DNA of 64,000 nt from UBA4744 sp963717135 (GTDB lineage Bacteria; Actinomycetota; Acidimicrobiia; Spongiisociales; UBA4744), in assembly GCA_963717135.1 (NCBI GenBank), contig CAVQVN010000009.1:868001-932000 (forward strand), in the 5' to 3' direction. Under the pieces are notes generated by a model, which did no database searches, was not told where the DNA came from, and was given only the letters and a program-made list of their open reading frames with translations. A program made the translations under genes and the position numbers. Within the stretch, counting starts at the first letter, position 1. Every line of letters starts with the position of its first letter. Shown piece by piece: positions 1-9,720 of this stretch.

Positions 1-861
1 AATGCCGGGAATCCGTTCTCGATCGAGTTCCTCGACATCGTCCACCACAACATCTTCGGCGGCGCCACCACCAACGATAACTGGCGAACCGGCGATCGAG
101 GCTGTGAGGACTGGGGCGACAGTTCGCTCACGTGCGGCCAAACCGTACGCACCACTTTGTACCTACCGGATCCCTCACCGCTGAATCTCAACGACAACGT
201 CGCCCTCTGCTCTAAGGACTGGCCGCCGGCCCGTCAGGTGGCGGAAGCCGTTCCCTACGTGTGGGAGGCGCCCTGGTGCACCCAGGCCGCGCCGGTCGAC
301 GGAGTGTACGTGCTGCAGGTCGAGGTGCTCGCTCCGCCCCTCGCCCATCCCGCCTGGTCGGGCCTCAACCGCTATTCGGTCCGGGCCACCGGCGGCGCCC
401 GCCTCTACGGCTTGGGCGACATGTCGCTCTACAACAACGCCACCGGTACGACCAGTTCGTTCTACGTCGCCGAGGTGAGCGACATCTACTCCGGCAAGGA
501 CTTCGTGGTGGAACTGTACGACCCCGGTGAGGCGAACCCCGGTGGTTGGGTCGAGATCAAGGCTCCCAACGGTCCGGGCACATGGACGACGTACCCAAGT
601 TGCAGCATGAGGGTTCGGTCCAGTCAAACCGCCTCGTGGGGAGCCGCCACCACCCTGACCCCCTGCCGGTTCTTTGCCAACAACGACGGCGGATCCCACG
701 ACTACAACGGTGACTGGATCAAGCTGGAGATGAGCCTCTCAAGCTACGTCTGCGGCACCGACTGCTGGTGGAAACTCAATTACGACTACTCCAACGACGT
801 GAACGACACCACCACCTGGACGGCGTACATCCTCGGGAACCCGGTTCACCTGCTCAAGTAG
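1..861 (+). CDS. C-terminal part of a secreted, probably TadG-like protein (5' end outside window)
   Basis: The frame is open from base 1 to the TAG at 859-861, so the start lies upstream of the window. The 286 visible residues are rich in Cys, Trp, Tyr, Asn and Gly with no membrane segment, which suits an exported domain. I recognise no catalytic motif. It ends 181 bp before a TadE/TadG block on the same strand and resembles in composition the large soluble parts of the TadG-like proteins that follow, so membership of the same surface or pilus-associated group is an inference. An internal TTG near 157 is not a likely start because the upstream frame is open and has the same composition. Confidence 0.6.
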   Translation, partial: NAGNPFSIEFLDIVHHNIFGGATTNDNWRTGDRGCEDWGDSSLTCGQTVRTTLYLPDPSPLNLNDNVALCSKDWPPARQVAEAVPYVWEAPWCTQAAPVDGVYVLQVEVLAPPLAHPAWSGLNRYSVRATGGARLYGLGDMSLYNNATGTTSSFYVAEVSDIYSGKDFVVELYDPGEANPGGWVEIKAPNGPGTWTTYPSCSMRVRSSQTASWGAATTLTPCRFFANNDGGSHDYNGDWIKLEMSLSSYVCGTDCWWKLNYDYSNDVNDTTTWTAYILGNPVHLLK

Positions 862-919
862 GACCGACCGGCAGGCCGTTCAGCGGTCCGGCCGGCCTAT
901 TTGCGTCAAGGTTTCCCTG

Positions 920-949
920 TTGCTACCGATATCTCCTGAGTGGTAGCAT
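920..949 (+). promoter_or_regulatory. Candidate promoter of first TadE/TadG block
   Basis: TTGCTA (920-925) and TAGCAT (944-949) are separated by 18 bases and lie about 95 bases before the TadE start. The gap before the second block holds a similar pair (TTGCCT, TAACAT), and both are embedded in matching words CCTGTTGC and GTARCATTAC. The similarity between the two gaps is the main support. Confidence 0.4.
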
Positions 950-1042
950 TACCACGCACCGTGGCAACACTTTGTGTTCCACAGGGCCGGGAGGCTTGAT
1001 CGGAACCCTCGTTGGAGGTGTCCGAACGAGCAAAGGAGTGAC

Positions 1043-1492
1043 ATGAGGTCACGAGTTTTCAAACGACCCGGCCGTTCCCTTGCCCATGACCGTGGCGCCG
1101 CGCTGATTGAAGCCGCCCTGGTCATGCCGATGTTGCTGATGCTCACAGTCGGGGTGTGGACCACCGCTCGCGCCTGGAACGTGCACAGCACTCTCGATCA
1201 CGCGGCCCGTGAGGGCGCCCGTCACGGAGCCACCGAGGTTCCCTGGGACGGGTCCTCGGCCACCGCAGTCCGGGCCGTCATCGACCAGGAGCTTCAGGCA
1301 TCAGCCATCACTCCCGGCGACGTCGCCACCGTCTGTATTGCCGAAGGCAGCGCACCATGCGGTCTGGCCGCCATCCCGGGGGTCGATCAGGTGGGAGTGG
1401 AGCTGAGCTGGAACAACTATCAAATGGATTTCGTGTTCTTCTCGATCACCGTCGACCTGAAAGCATCGGCCGTCTCCCGCTGGGAGGGGTGA
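1043..1492 (+). CDS. TadE-like pseudopilin (type a, copy 1)
   Basis: A 149-residue protein with a basic N-terminus, then RG-AALIE and a hydrophobic stretch at about residues 19-41. The Gly18/Glu23 spacing (Glu at +5 after the Gly) is the prepilin-peptidase signature of TadE/TadF pseudopilins of the Flp/Tad pilus. The ATG at 1043 follows AAAGGAG with good spacing; an upstream in-frame start is less likely. The next gene begins 2 bases after the stop, so the two are probably co-translated. It is closely similar to the TadE at 7052 (shared TTARAWNVH and DHAARE). The pilus role is a family inference; no tad ATPase or platform gene is in the window. Confidence 0.8.
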   Translation: MRSRVFKRPGRSLAHDRGAALIEAALVMPMLLMLTVGVWTTARAWNVHSTLDHAAREGARHGATEVPWDGSSATAVRAVIDQELQASAITPGDVATVCIAEGSAPCGLAAIPGVDQVGVELSWNNYQMDFVFFSITVDLKASAVSRWEG

Positions 1493-1493
1493 A

Positions 1494-2825
1494 GTGAGAA
1501 CGAACCGCGGACTCGAGGACGACCTTGGGTTTAGCGCAATCTGGACGGCCATCACCGCCTTCCTGCTGATCGGCGTCGCCGCGCTGGCAGTCGACGTCTC
1601 GGGGTTCTACCGGGAAGCGACCGCCGAGCAGTCGGCCGCCGACATGACCTGTCTGGCCGGCGTGAGGGATCTACCCCAGTCGACCAACAATGCCCTCGAT
1701 CACGCCGTGGCCATCGCCCGACAGAACTGGCCGGCCATGGCGGGAGCGCCGGCCACCATCGACTACTTGGTTTCCAAGACCGCCGTTCTAGATGATTCCA
1801 ACGGCAACACCGTGACCATCGTCGCCGGCTACGGGGGCGATCCCGCCAAGATGGCGGTGACCGTCTCTCAGCAGGCACCCACCCAGTTCGGCAAAGTACT
1901 CGGCGCCCAGGACGTGCAGGTGACGCAAGAGGCATACTGCAAGGTGCAGGGATTGAAGCTCGGCGATCTTCCGTTCGGGGCAATACCAGGCGGCTTGTTC
2001 GACGGGGACCTACAGACTGACGACCTATGTGGCAACGGCAACTGCCGACCCCTGGAACTTCCGCGTGAGGACGGGACCGGAGCCGGCGTCTGGTTCATAA
2101 GGAACACCGCCATCGGTGGCCAGGCGCAGCTACTGCCGGTCAAAGCACCAGTCGATCCAGCCTTACTAACCACTTGCGCACCCTTCTCGGGCCCCTGCAC
2201 GATCGTCAATCAGGACCAAGGAGTCTCGGCGGGGCAACTATCCGACGGAATCGCTCGGGGGAGCGGCAGCGCCGGGGTGAGCGGGAGACTCGAGAACCCC
2301 ACGACGAGTACCGTGTTCAGCAGCTTGGGTGGTCGAATACTCGATGGGGACAGCCAACCTGAGGTTCTCGATCCCAATTTTCCGGCCTTTTCTGGTCTGA
2401 CTGGGGTCGCACTCACGGGTCTAGCCCAACCACCTGGCTGGGATCCCGACATTCATGGAACCTGGCCGCCCCCGGCGGCCGATCTCGATCGAAACTTCTA
2501 CTTCAATGGCACCATCGCCAAGTGCGATTCGCCACGGTTGGGTCGCATCCCAATTATCGCTCAGGTCGATTGGGGGCCCGGACAACCGCTCAACTTGCCA
2601 GGCGGCAATAGCGATCCAGTCAAAGTCGTGGGCTTCTATCTCGTCATACTCACGGATCCGAACGAGTCCGGGGACTTCAAGAACCCCTCGGATACACTGA
2701 AGAATCTCTCCGGCGACATCCTTTGGCTGGGACCGACCGCCAGTTGCAGTGGCACGGGCGGCCAGGTCAAGCCGTACGAAGCCGGTGACATCAAGGTGAT
2801 CAGGCTGGTCGACCAGAGCAGCTGA
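1494..2825 (+). CDS. TadG-like protein (type a, copy 1)
   Basis: A 443-residue protein with an N-terminal hydrophobic segment at about residues 14-34 ending in ALAVDVSG, followed by an Ala/Asp/Cys-containing helix (AADMTCLAG). That is the layout of the putative Flp pilus-assembly TadE/G-like N-terminal domain. The rest is a large exported domain with paired Cys (for example CGNGNC). The GTG start at 1494 follows GGGAGGGG at the end of the TadE gene. Its C-terminal pattern (SPRLGRIPII, DWGPG) recurs in the frameshifted paralogue at 7558. No von Willebrand A metal site is visible, so classical TadG function is uncertain. Confidence 0.75.
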   Translation: MRTNRGLEDDLGFSAIWTAITAFLLIGVAALAVDVSGFYREATAEQSAADMTCLAGVRDLPQSTNNALDHAVAIARQNWPAMAGAPATIDYLVSKTAVLDDSNGNTVTIVAGYGGDPAKMAVTVSQQAPTQFGKVLGAQDVQVTQEAYCKVQGLKLGDLPFGAIPGGLFDGDLQTDDLCGNGNCRPLELPREDGTGAGVWFIRNTAIGGQAQLLPVKAPVDPALLTTCAPFSGPCTIVNQDQGVSAGQLSDGIARGSGSAGVSGRLENPTTSTVFSSLGGRILDGDSQPEVLDPNFPAFSGLTGVALTGLAQPPGWDPDIHGTWPPPAADLDRNFYFNGTIAKCDSPRLGRIPIIAQVDWGPGQPLNLPGGNSDPVKVVGFYLVILTDPNESGDFKNPSDTLKNLSGDILWLGPTASCSGTGGQVKPYEAGDIKVIRLVDQSS

Positions 2826-2972
2826 ACGCCACCGTTGCCCGACTGCGCCCACTCTCTGTGTGGACTAACCACTTAGTGAGGCGATCGACCTATTGTGCGT
2901 TTGCACACTTTGGGAGATTCTAGGTGGGATAGGGCGAGCGATGGGGATCGCCAGAGCTTTGGGAGGCATTCA

Positions 2973-4544
2973 GTGGTGGGATGGGTAACTGTTTGTGGGT
3001 TGGACCGTAAGCCGAGGGCACGCGCCCGATTTGCTGAGCTCCGCTCCGAAAGAGGAGCAGCTGCCATCTTGATTGCATTCGTCATGATGCTTCTGCTTGG
3101 CTTCGCCGCGCTGGCTGTGGATATCGGTGCCGGTTTCAACGAACGTCGCCAGGACCAATCTGCCGCCGACGCGGGCGTGATGGCCGGGGCCGTCGACGGT
3201 TTGCTTAACTCGAACGCGATGCGAGACCAGGCGTTGGACTATGTACGCCGGAACCTGGATACGACCTACCCCAATGCCGAATGGCAGGCCCTATGGGAGG
3301 GCTGCACCGACCCCAGCAAGAACGACGGAGGATTCAGTTTCACGCCCGTTCGGTCGCCGTGGACCGTCGGCACAGATCTCGACTGCATCAACACAGACCC
3401 GGCGGGATTCCTCCGGGTCAAGGTGCCGACCCAATTGGTGGACACGACCTTCGGCAAGGTTCTGGGTGCAGACAATCTCTCCACGAGCGCGGCCGCCATC
3501 TCACGTTTGGGCCCAAGTGGTGGGGCCGGCATCCTCCCGTTTGGGTTGCTTTCGACTGCCACCAGTGGAGAGTTCGTGTGCCTCCGAGACAATTCGGCAG
3601 GCCAAGCCAAACCGCCGTGCGATGGGCCAAACACGGGCAACTTCGGAGCCATCGAGTCGCCTTGGATCGGCACAAACCCGGATCTGCCTACCTTCGGATC
3701 GCCCAACTGCAACGGAAGCCCCAAGAAGAATGTACTGGCCCTCAATATCGCCGAAGGGCTTGACCACACCATCGTGATCGATGCCGACGGTATCGGCGGT
3801 AACGAGGTACGAGATCAGTGTTCGGCTCCGCCGGATTTTCCCGACACGCTCAACACCTTCCAGGGTCTCGGTCAGGGAACCGAGCAGGGACTCGTCTCCG
3901 GCGTCGTACCGTTTGGTGTCGACCCGCGCCTCCAGCGCAGCCCGGCCGCTTGGGAGTCATCGATCTTCGATTGGAATCTCGACAACAAGCCCCTGTGGGA
4001 TTTCATCGATACAAACCTCGACCCGGATCCGCCGACCAGCTCACCGATCCCCGCCAGTTGCGATCCGGACTCTTTCGACAACGCGCTACCCCAGAAGGAC
4101 TGGGACGGTGACGGCACGATGGACGACGCCGAGTCCTGGGAACACATGTTGAGTTGCCTAGCCGACTATGCCAGCGGCCTCTATTCCGCCACCCTCTTCA
4201 CCGAACAACTGGGCGACTCTTCACGGTACGCCCTCGTTCCCCAGTTCTGGGAGAACACCTGGCCACCCGGGAACTCCGAGTGGCGGCACGTGATGGCCTT
4301 CCGACCCGTGTTCATCCAGACCTTGTGGTTCGGGACTGGCAACGACAGCAAGATCCGGATCTTCAATCCCGCCGAACCGTGCATCAAGGCGGACGACAGC
4401 AGTTGCAGCTACTCGGACAAGAAACCGGGGGCACTTCGTCAGCTCGCCGCCTTCCTCCTCCCGGATTCGACCCTGCCAGAGCTGCTCCAGGGTTCGGCTC
4501 CGGGTGGCACGGTCAATCCCTACCACCCTGAGCTGTACCGATGA
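2973..4544 (+). CDS. TadG-like protein (type b, copy 1)
   Basis: A protein of about 523 residues with a hydrophobic segment at about residues 29-52 (LLLGFAALAVDIG), then NERRQDQSAADAG, typical of the TadG-like N-terminal domain. The long exported part has several Cys and an acidic DWDGDGTMDD stretch that could bind calcium. I chose the GTG at 2973 because GGGAGG lies six bases upstream; an earlier GTG at 2895 is possible. Unlike the other TadG genes it has no TadE directly in front. The best relative in the window is the broken gene at 5183, with shared signatures such as DLDNKxLW and FVPQFW. Confidence 0.75.
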   Translation: MVGWVTVCGLDRKPRARARFAELRSERGAAAILIAFVMMLLLGFAALAVDIGAGFNERRQDQSAADAGVMAGAVDGLLNSNAMRDQALDYVRRNLDTTYPNAEWQALWEGCTDPSKNDGGFSFTPVRSPWTVGTDLDCINTDPAGFLRVKVPTQLVDTTFGKVLGADNLSTSAAAISRLGPSGGAGILPFGLLSTATSGEFVCLRDNSAGQAKPPCDGPNTGNFGAIESPWIGTNPDLPTFGSPNCNGSPKKNVLALNIAEGLDHTIVIDADGIGGNEVRDQCSAPPDFPDTLNTFQGLGQGTEQGLVSGVVPFGVDPRLQRSPAAWESSIFDWNLDNKPLWDFIDTNLDPDPPTSSPIPASCDPDSFDNALPQKDWDGDGTMDDAESWEHMLSCLADYASGLYSATLFTEQLGDSSRYALVPQFWENTWPPGNSEWRHVMAFRPVFIQTLWFGTGNDSKIRIFNPAEPCIKADDSSCSYSDKKPGALRQLAAFLLPDSTLPELLQGSAPGGTVNPYHPELYR

Positions 4545-4641
4545 GCGGAGTTGGCTAGTCACTGCGGTTGTTGGAGGATTGATCTCTCACCGCTACGCCG
4601 AGAGTGATATCGTCACCACAATAGGTGATGGCCCCTGCCTG

Positions 4642-4669
4642 TTGCCTACGGAAACGGGTCGAGTAACAT
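4642..4669 (+). promoter_or_regulatory. Candidate promoter of second TadE/TadG block
   Basis: TTGCCT (4642-4647) and TAACAT (4664-4669) are 16 bases apart and 57 bases before the TadE-like start. The surrounding words (CCTGTTGC, GTAACATTAC) match those in the gap before the first block, which suggests shared control. Confidence 0.4.
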
Positions 4670-4725
4670 TACGAGACGGGCATTGACTCGATAGGTATCG
4701 AGGAGCCAGGGAGGCGGCGAGAACA

Positions 4726-5195
4726 ATGGTCGGTTGGTTCGGGAGACTCAGGCATCGGGAGGACCGGGGAGCGTCTCTGGTCGAATTTGCGCTGATCATG
4801 CCGCTCTTGCTGCTCCTGGTCCTTGGCACAGTCGAAGCTGCGTGGGCATTCGCCAACAACCTCGACGTCCGCCACGGCGCCCGGGAAGGCGCCAGGCTGA
4901 TAGCCGTCAACGCCGACCCGGCGGGCGCTGGGGCAACCCAAACTGACCGACTCGTCAACGAGACTTGCGATCGTATGGACATGGCCGGCAACATCAATGC
5001 CACCGTCGAGTTCACGAGGACGGGAACAGCTGTTGGCGATGTGCCACCGTGACGGTCAGCACGCCCCACGATGACCTGACCGGGTTCCTCGGTGCGTTTG
5101 GCGGTATCACGCTCAGCTCCACCGTCGAGATTCGGCTTGAGCAAACGGCGGATTGGGCACCGACGCCCCTTGGAGGTCTGCCTTGTCCGCCGTAG
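4726..5195 (+). pseudogene. TadE-like pseudopilin (type b), one-base frameshift
   Basis: The N-terminal part is a clear TadE: DRG-ASLVE, Glu at +5 after Gly15, and a hydrophobic helix at about residues 16-37. The frame stops at 5050-5052, but the next frame continues with ATVTVSTP and a normal TadE C-terminus to the TAG at 5193-5195. Adding one G near 5041 (GATGTGCC to GATGGTGCC) restores a continuous protein of about 156 residues. Either the gene is damaged or one base is missing from the assembly. The restored stop overlaps the TTG start of the following TadG gene by 13 bases, as expected for a coupled pair. Confidence 0.7.
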
Positions 5196-6801
5196 GTCGC
5201 GTATCGCGCAACCTCCGCGGCGAGAGGGGCGCCAGCGCTATCGTCGTCGCCCTCTCGATGATCCTAATGCTGGGGTTTGCCGCGTTAGCTGTCGACGTTG
5301 GTGCCGGTTTCAACGAACGTCGCCAAGATCAAAACACTGCTGATTCTGGCGTAATGGCCGGAGCGCTTTCCTTCTCCAAGAGCGCTGAAGAAGTTCGCGA
5401 TCAGGCGCTTGCCGTCGCCCGCCTCAATCTCGACACGACCTACTCGGCAACCGAATGGCTTGCACTCTGGGACAACTGCACGGACCCTGGACGCCCCAGC
5501 AATTACCAACCCCTTCCGTCAATTGCGGGTATGACCAATCCCACCATCGACTGTCTCAGCGTCGCTGCAACCGGCTTCGTTCGAATACGGATTCCGACCC
5601 AGGAAGTGAAGACGTCCTTTGCAAAGGTCCTTGGTTTCGATTTTCTCTCGACATCCGCTTTCGCTGAGGCCAAGCTTGATCAGATCCTTGGCGCCGGCGG
5701 AGTTCTTCCGTTCGGAGTGCTTGGTAGCGCCCCCGACGGCGGACATCTTTGTCTTTCAAACGCACCTGCTGGGGTGTCTCAGTGGCCTTGCTCTGGCGCG
5801 GCATCCGGCAACTACGGAGAACTCAACTCACCGATCTTCGGCAACCCTGACATGAACACAGTCGCCGACTGCCCGAACAATCCAGGAGCCCCACTTCTCT
5901 CACAGAACATTGCGCTCGGCATCGACCACATAATCTCTCACAACGACTACTACGCGGCTGGCCCTTTCCCCCTCCCCGGTCAGCCACCTAACGGGGGTGA
6001 CCCGGACCCCGGGTACAGCTTGTGGGGTGCTTGGCAATGGACCAGTGCTCCACCATCGGCGGCGGGCTGTCCGTTGGCGACGACGGCGTACCTGTCGATA
6101 CGATGCTCGCCAATACAGGATTCGATGGCGCGGCAGTTCAGGACGGCCTGGTGGGTGTCACCAATGGTTCAACTTACCCGGGCGGTCTTCCTTCACGCTT
6201 GCAGCAGGGGCCGAATCCGACACGGCCACTAGTGACCAAGCGGGGCAATACGTTGATTACCTGGGACCTGGACAACAAAGGGCTATGGGAGTATCTGCTT
6301 CCGGGATCTGGAACTGTCAACGCCGCGTGCAATCCAGCGGATCCTGCCTACGCGACGGGGGGCCGAACCGCTACTGTCAGGATCGGTGAGTGTCTGGCCA
6401 ACTACGGCGGCAGCAGCCAACAGATCTTCTCGATCGACATCCTCCAGTCGCCTCGTTTCTCCTTCGTCCCCCAGTTCTGGTATTCAGAATGGGGCCCCGG
6501 CTCCCATTGGCAACCCATCCACGATTATCGGCCGGTCTACTTGGCGGGGGTTTGGTTCAATTGCAATGCCAGCACCGATTGCGACGGCACCGTCGGTGTC
6601 GAGTTCTTCCCAGGTGAGGGCACCTCAATCATGTGCGACACGAACAACACTGATCCGACATGCTCCATCAGGCCAAGAGTCAACGTCCTCAATCTTGCCC
6701 AACTTTCCGGGTGGTTGATTCCTGATGCCGCAGCACCACCCGAGGCCTTCCAGGGGCCGGGAGGTAGTCTCGGTCCATTCCAGGTTGAGTTGTACAAGTA
6801 G
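5183..6801 (+). pseudogene. TadG-like protein (type b, copy 2), frameshifted
   Basis: The first part (5183 to about 6020) has LGFAALAVDVG and NERRQDQNTADSG, nearly identical to the TadG-like gene at 2973. The TTG start at 5183 follows GGAGG with a six-base spacer. Homology with that paralogue moves one frame between about 6000 and 6035 and continues (DQCSTIGG, DLDNKGLW, FVPQFWYSEW) to the TAG at 6801. One missing base would explain it. If restored the protein is about 540 residues. As written, the first frame reads nonsense up to a stop at 6232. Confidence 0.7.
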
Positions 6802-7051
6802 CGCCGGACGGCCTTGTCCTCCAGTCAACGTCCCCTGATTCCCGTGGGGTCAGCCACCACCCGCCAGTCCCAAACCTCGAAAACCCCTCATTCTGACTGG
6901 CGAATCTGCCGATACTCCTTCCAGGCGTCTTGCCACGGAGAGTGACGGTTTGTCTTCTGATCGACCATTCTGTGCGGCATCACCGCCTGTCGATGAGAGC
7001 GACCCCGATGCTCGGCATTTCGGGATCTGCTCGGTGTGCCGGCAGGCAGAG

Positions 7052-7561
7052 ATGATGCGAGCACGATCGTCAAAGGTGTCCGCCCGCGAGGATCGTGGGG
7101 CGGCCCTGGTCGAGGCTGCCCTGGTACTCCCGATGTTGTTGATGCTCACCCTTGGTATCTGGACCACGGCCCGGGCCTGGAACGTCCACAACGTGCTCGA
7201 CCACGCCGCCCGGGAGGCCGCCCGCTACGCGGCCACCACTCCTGATTCTTTGGCCGTCCTCGACCCGATAGCTCGCGGCGAGGTACTGGCCGCCAGCATT
7301 GCCTGGAGCGATGTGTCCGGATGCTCAACCATCATCCAGGGTGGGGCGATAGTCGAAAGTGCGACGGCGGGGTCGGGCATCACCGTGGTGGACTCGCCGG
7401 CCGGATACTGCATCCCCCTGGGCGGAAGTCCCGGCCAGGACCCGACCACCGACGACCGGGCCCAGATCAGACTGGTCGTCCAGGATTTCCGCCTCGACTT
7501 CATCCTGTTTTCGTTTGAGGTTGACCTGACCGCACAAGCCGTGTCGAGGCTCGAGCCGTGA
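7052..7561 (+). CDS. TadE-like pseudopilin (type a, copy 2)
   Basis: About 169 residues. DRG-AALVE gives Gly16 and Glu21, and a hydrophobic helix follows (LPMLLMLTLGIW), the TadE prepilin-like signature. It shares TTARAWNVH and LDHAARE with the copy at 1043 but has a longer, Cys-containing C-terminal domain. Two ATG codons (7052, 7055) are possible starts; the Shine-Dalgarno match is weak (GGCAGGCAGAG). The stop overlaps the GTG start of the next TadG-like gene (GTGA), so translation is probably coupled. Confidence 0.75.
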   Translation: MMRARSSKVSAREDRGAALVEAALVLPMLLMLTLGIWTTARAWNVHNVLDHAAREAARYAATTPDSLAVLDPIARGEVLAASIAWSDVSGCSTIIQGGAIVESATAGSGITVVDSPAGYCIPLGGSPGQDPTTDDRAQIRLVVQDFRLDFILFSFEVDLTAQAVSRLEP

Positions 7562-9159
7562 ACTCCCGGACCGTGGTCGGCCGGATACGCTCGGATGAGG
7601 CCGGTATCGCGGCCGTCTGGACGGCCGTCATCCTCTTGTTTCTCATCGGGGCGACCGCCCTCGCCGTCGACACCTCCGAGTTCTTCCAACTGGCCAGCAG
7701 CCAGCAACGGGCGGTCGATCTTGCGTGTCTGGCCGGAGCGGCCGAGCTGCCGGAGCAACCCGACCCTGGCCGTCGAGAAAGCGGCCGACTTCGTGCGCCC
7801 CAACCAACCCGGGCTCAACACCATAACCCCGGGAACCCCCACCACGGTCGTCGGCAATGTCTCGACCTGGGTCAACGGCAACTACGTCCTGGAAGTGGAG
7901 ACACCGGCCCAATACAACGGCGTTCCAAGTGCCTCCATCATGCGGGTGAGCCTCAGCCAGGACGCTCCGACACGGTTTGGCAAGGTCCTCGGTGCCGACA
8001 GCACCGGGATCGTGCAGGAAGCGTATTGCGGAGCTTTTACCTCGGTCTCAGCGGGGATCTTTCCGGTAGGAGTGGGCGCCGGGTTTCCGGGTGGCATCAT
8101 CAAATTCACGGAAAACCAGTGCAACGACGAACCCTCAACCGCCTCCGGCAGCGGTGTCTGCAACTACCTGGAGGTACCCCGGGTGGACGGCCTGGGGGGC
8201 GGTGGCACCAACGAGCTCACCTTCAACATGATGGTGGGAGCCGACCGACCCATCACCTGTCTGGGGGCGTCCGATCCTTGCATCCCCACTCCGGTCCGTT
8301 GCGATTCGGTCGCCGGAGATGTCCCCTGCAACCAGGTGTTGTCCAAGTCGGGCAACATCGCCGGATCCGTCTACGACGGCCTGATCGGCGGCAAACCGGC
8401 CAACGACTACATCGGGCGACTCGCCTACTCGGACGGTCGAACCGCCAACCCGGTCAACCCTCACGGAATGCCCGCCGGGGGATGGACGTCGGTAGCCCGC
8501 CCGACCGGAGCACCCTCCGGCAGCGTCGTCTGGAATACCAATCTCATGTCGAATCCGGACGACCAACTCGACGCGACCTGCACCCTCCCGGCAGCAAGCA
8601 CGACCTACTTCTTCGATGCCGGCCTGTCGCCGGCACCCGACGATCCACTGAATGACTGCTACGACGGGGAACTCGACGACCAACCCATCTACCCGATCCC
8701 GCCCGACATCGACTACGTGAGCCCCCCGCGCTTCGAGAATCACGAAGTACGACTGCCGCGATCTTCGGCTCATCGTGGTGCCGGCCGGAGACTGGGGCCC
8801 CAAGGGCGCAGGACCTTCCAACCCTCGCCTGTTCACGATCACCGGCTTCGAGGTTGCCTATCTCCTCGATCCCATCGTCGAGGACGACACCTCCACGACC
8901 GGCGGACCTGCCGACGGCAAGCGGGAAGGCACGATTTCCGATGGCGACACCCGACTGCTCGGCTGGGACCACACGAACAACAACGGCGGAAGATGGGCAG
9001 GAAGGGGACGATCGAACCACCAACCTGACGCAAATGTCGGCGTTCAGCGTGCATTTTGCGGCCGACGCCGAAGTGGTAGGCGGCTGCCCACTCACTCCGG
9101 TCCCTCCCGGACTGGGCGATCTCCTTCCCAGCGAAATCAAGCTGGTCCCGGCCCCGTAG
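7558..9159 (+). pseudogene. TadG-like protein (type a, copy 2), three frameshifts
   Basis: The N-terminus (AAVWTAVILLFLIG, ALAVDTSEFF, CLAGAAELP) matches the type-a TadG at 1494. The homologous reading moves frame near 7757 (to NPTLAVEKAAD), again near 8740-8760 (to RLIVVPAGDWGPK) and again near 8985-9000 (to TNLTQMSAFSVHF), ending at the TAG at 9157-9159. Each move is +1, as from an inserted base. The restored protein would be about 530 residues. The three breaks make this the most damaged member of the TadG group. The sites are not long homopolymers. Confidence 0.7.
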
Positions 9160-9268
9160 CCCGCCAATACTGACGACTGACAGACTGCGATGCCCAAAAA
9201 GGCATCGCCCCCCACTGCTACCCTTGGCCCTGTCAAAGCGACGCTGTGTCGACAGAAGGAGCCATTCG

Positions 9269-9646
9269 ATGGCAGTCAAGTTTCTTTCCGAGGAGTGGAC
9301 CGCAGAGGTGACGGCGGCGCTGCAAGCTCACGAGCAATTCAAGGCCGCCGCCGACATGAGCTTGCAGTTCGTAGTCACCGACGCCCCCGAGGGAGAAGTC
9401 AAGTTCTACATGGATGCGTCGGGCGACGAACCCGTCCAGGCAATGGGTGAACTGGAGAATGCCGACGTCACCATCTCCAGCACCTATGAAACAACCAGTG
9501 CCATCTTCAGCGGTGAGCTGAACACCCAAATGGCCTTCATGACCGGCAAGATCAAGGTCAACGGCAACCTGGCCAAGTTGATGACCCAACAGGCGGCCCT
9601 CGGACACTGGGCGACCGCGGTCGCCGGACTCGACGTCGACTACTAG
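9269..9646 (+). CDS. SCP2 sterol-binding domain protein
   Basis: A 125-residue soluble protein that looks like a single SCP2 domain. The segment DVTISSTYETTSAIFSGEL and the following AFMTGKIKVNGNLAKLM match the lipid-binding tunnel region of the family, where the GKIKxxGN turn is typical. SCP2 proteins bind acyl-CoA or sterol-like lipids; the ligand here is unknown. The ATG at 9269 follows AGAAGGAG. It is a single-gene unit closed by the terminator at 9674. Confidence 0.8.
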   Translation: MAVKFLSEEWTAEVTAALQAHEQFKAAADMSLQFVVTDAPEGEVKFYMDASGDEPVQAMGELENADVTISSTYETTSAIFSGELNTQMAFMTGKIKVNGNLAKLMTQQAALGHWATAVAGLDVDY

Positions 9647-9673
9647 CAACCGACCGGGCCCAACATCACAGAG

Positions 9674-9703
9674 GGGGCGACCCACCCGGGTCGCCCCTTC
9701 TTG
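9674..9703. terminator. Bidirectional terminator between SCP2 gene and mdh
   Basis: GGGGCGACCC and GGGTCGCCCC form a perfect ten-pair stem with a four-base loop, followed by TTCTTGTT. It lies between two convergent genes and could end both. Confidence 0.75.
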
Positions 9704-9720
9704 TTGAATCAGCGCCACCG

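Noticed and set aside
5041..5052. Programmed ribosomal frameshift in the TadE-like gene
   Set aside because: No slippery run or downstream structure is apparent, and similar breaks occur in many unrelated genes.
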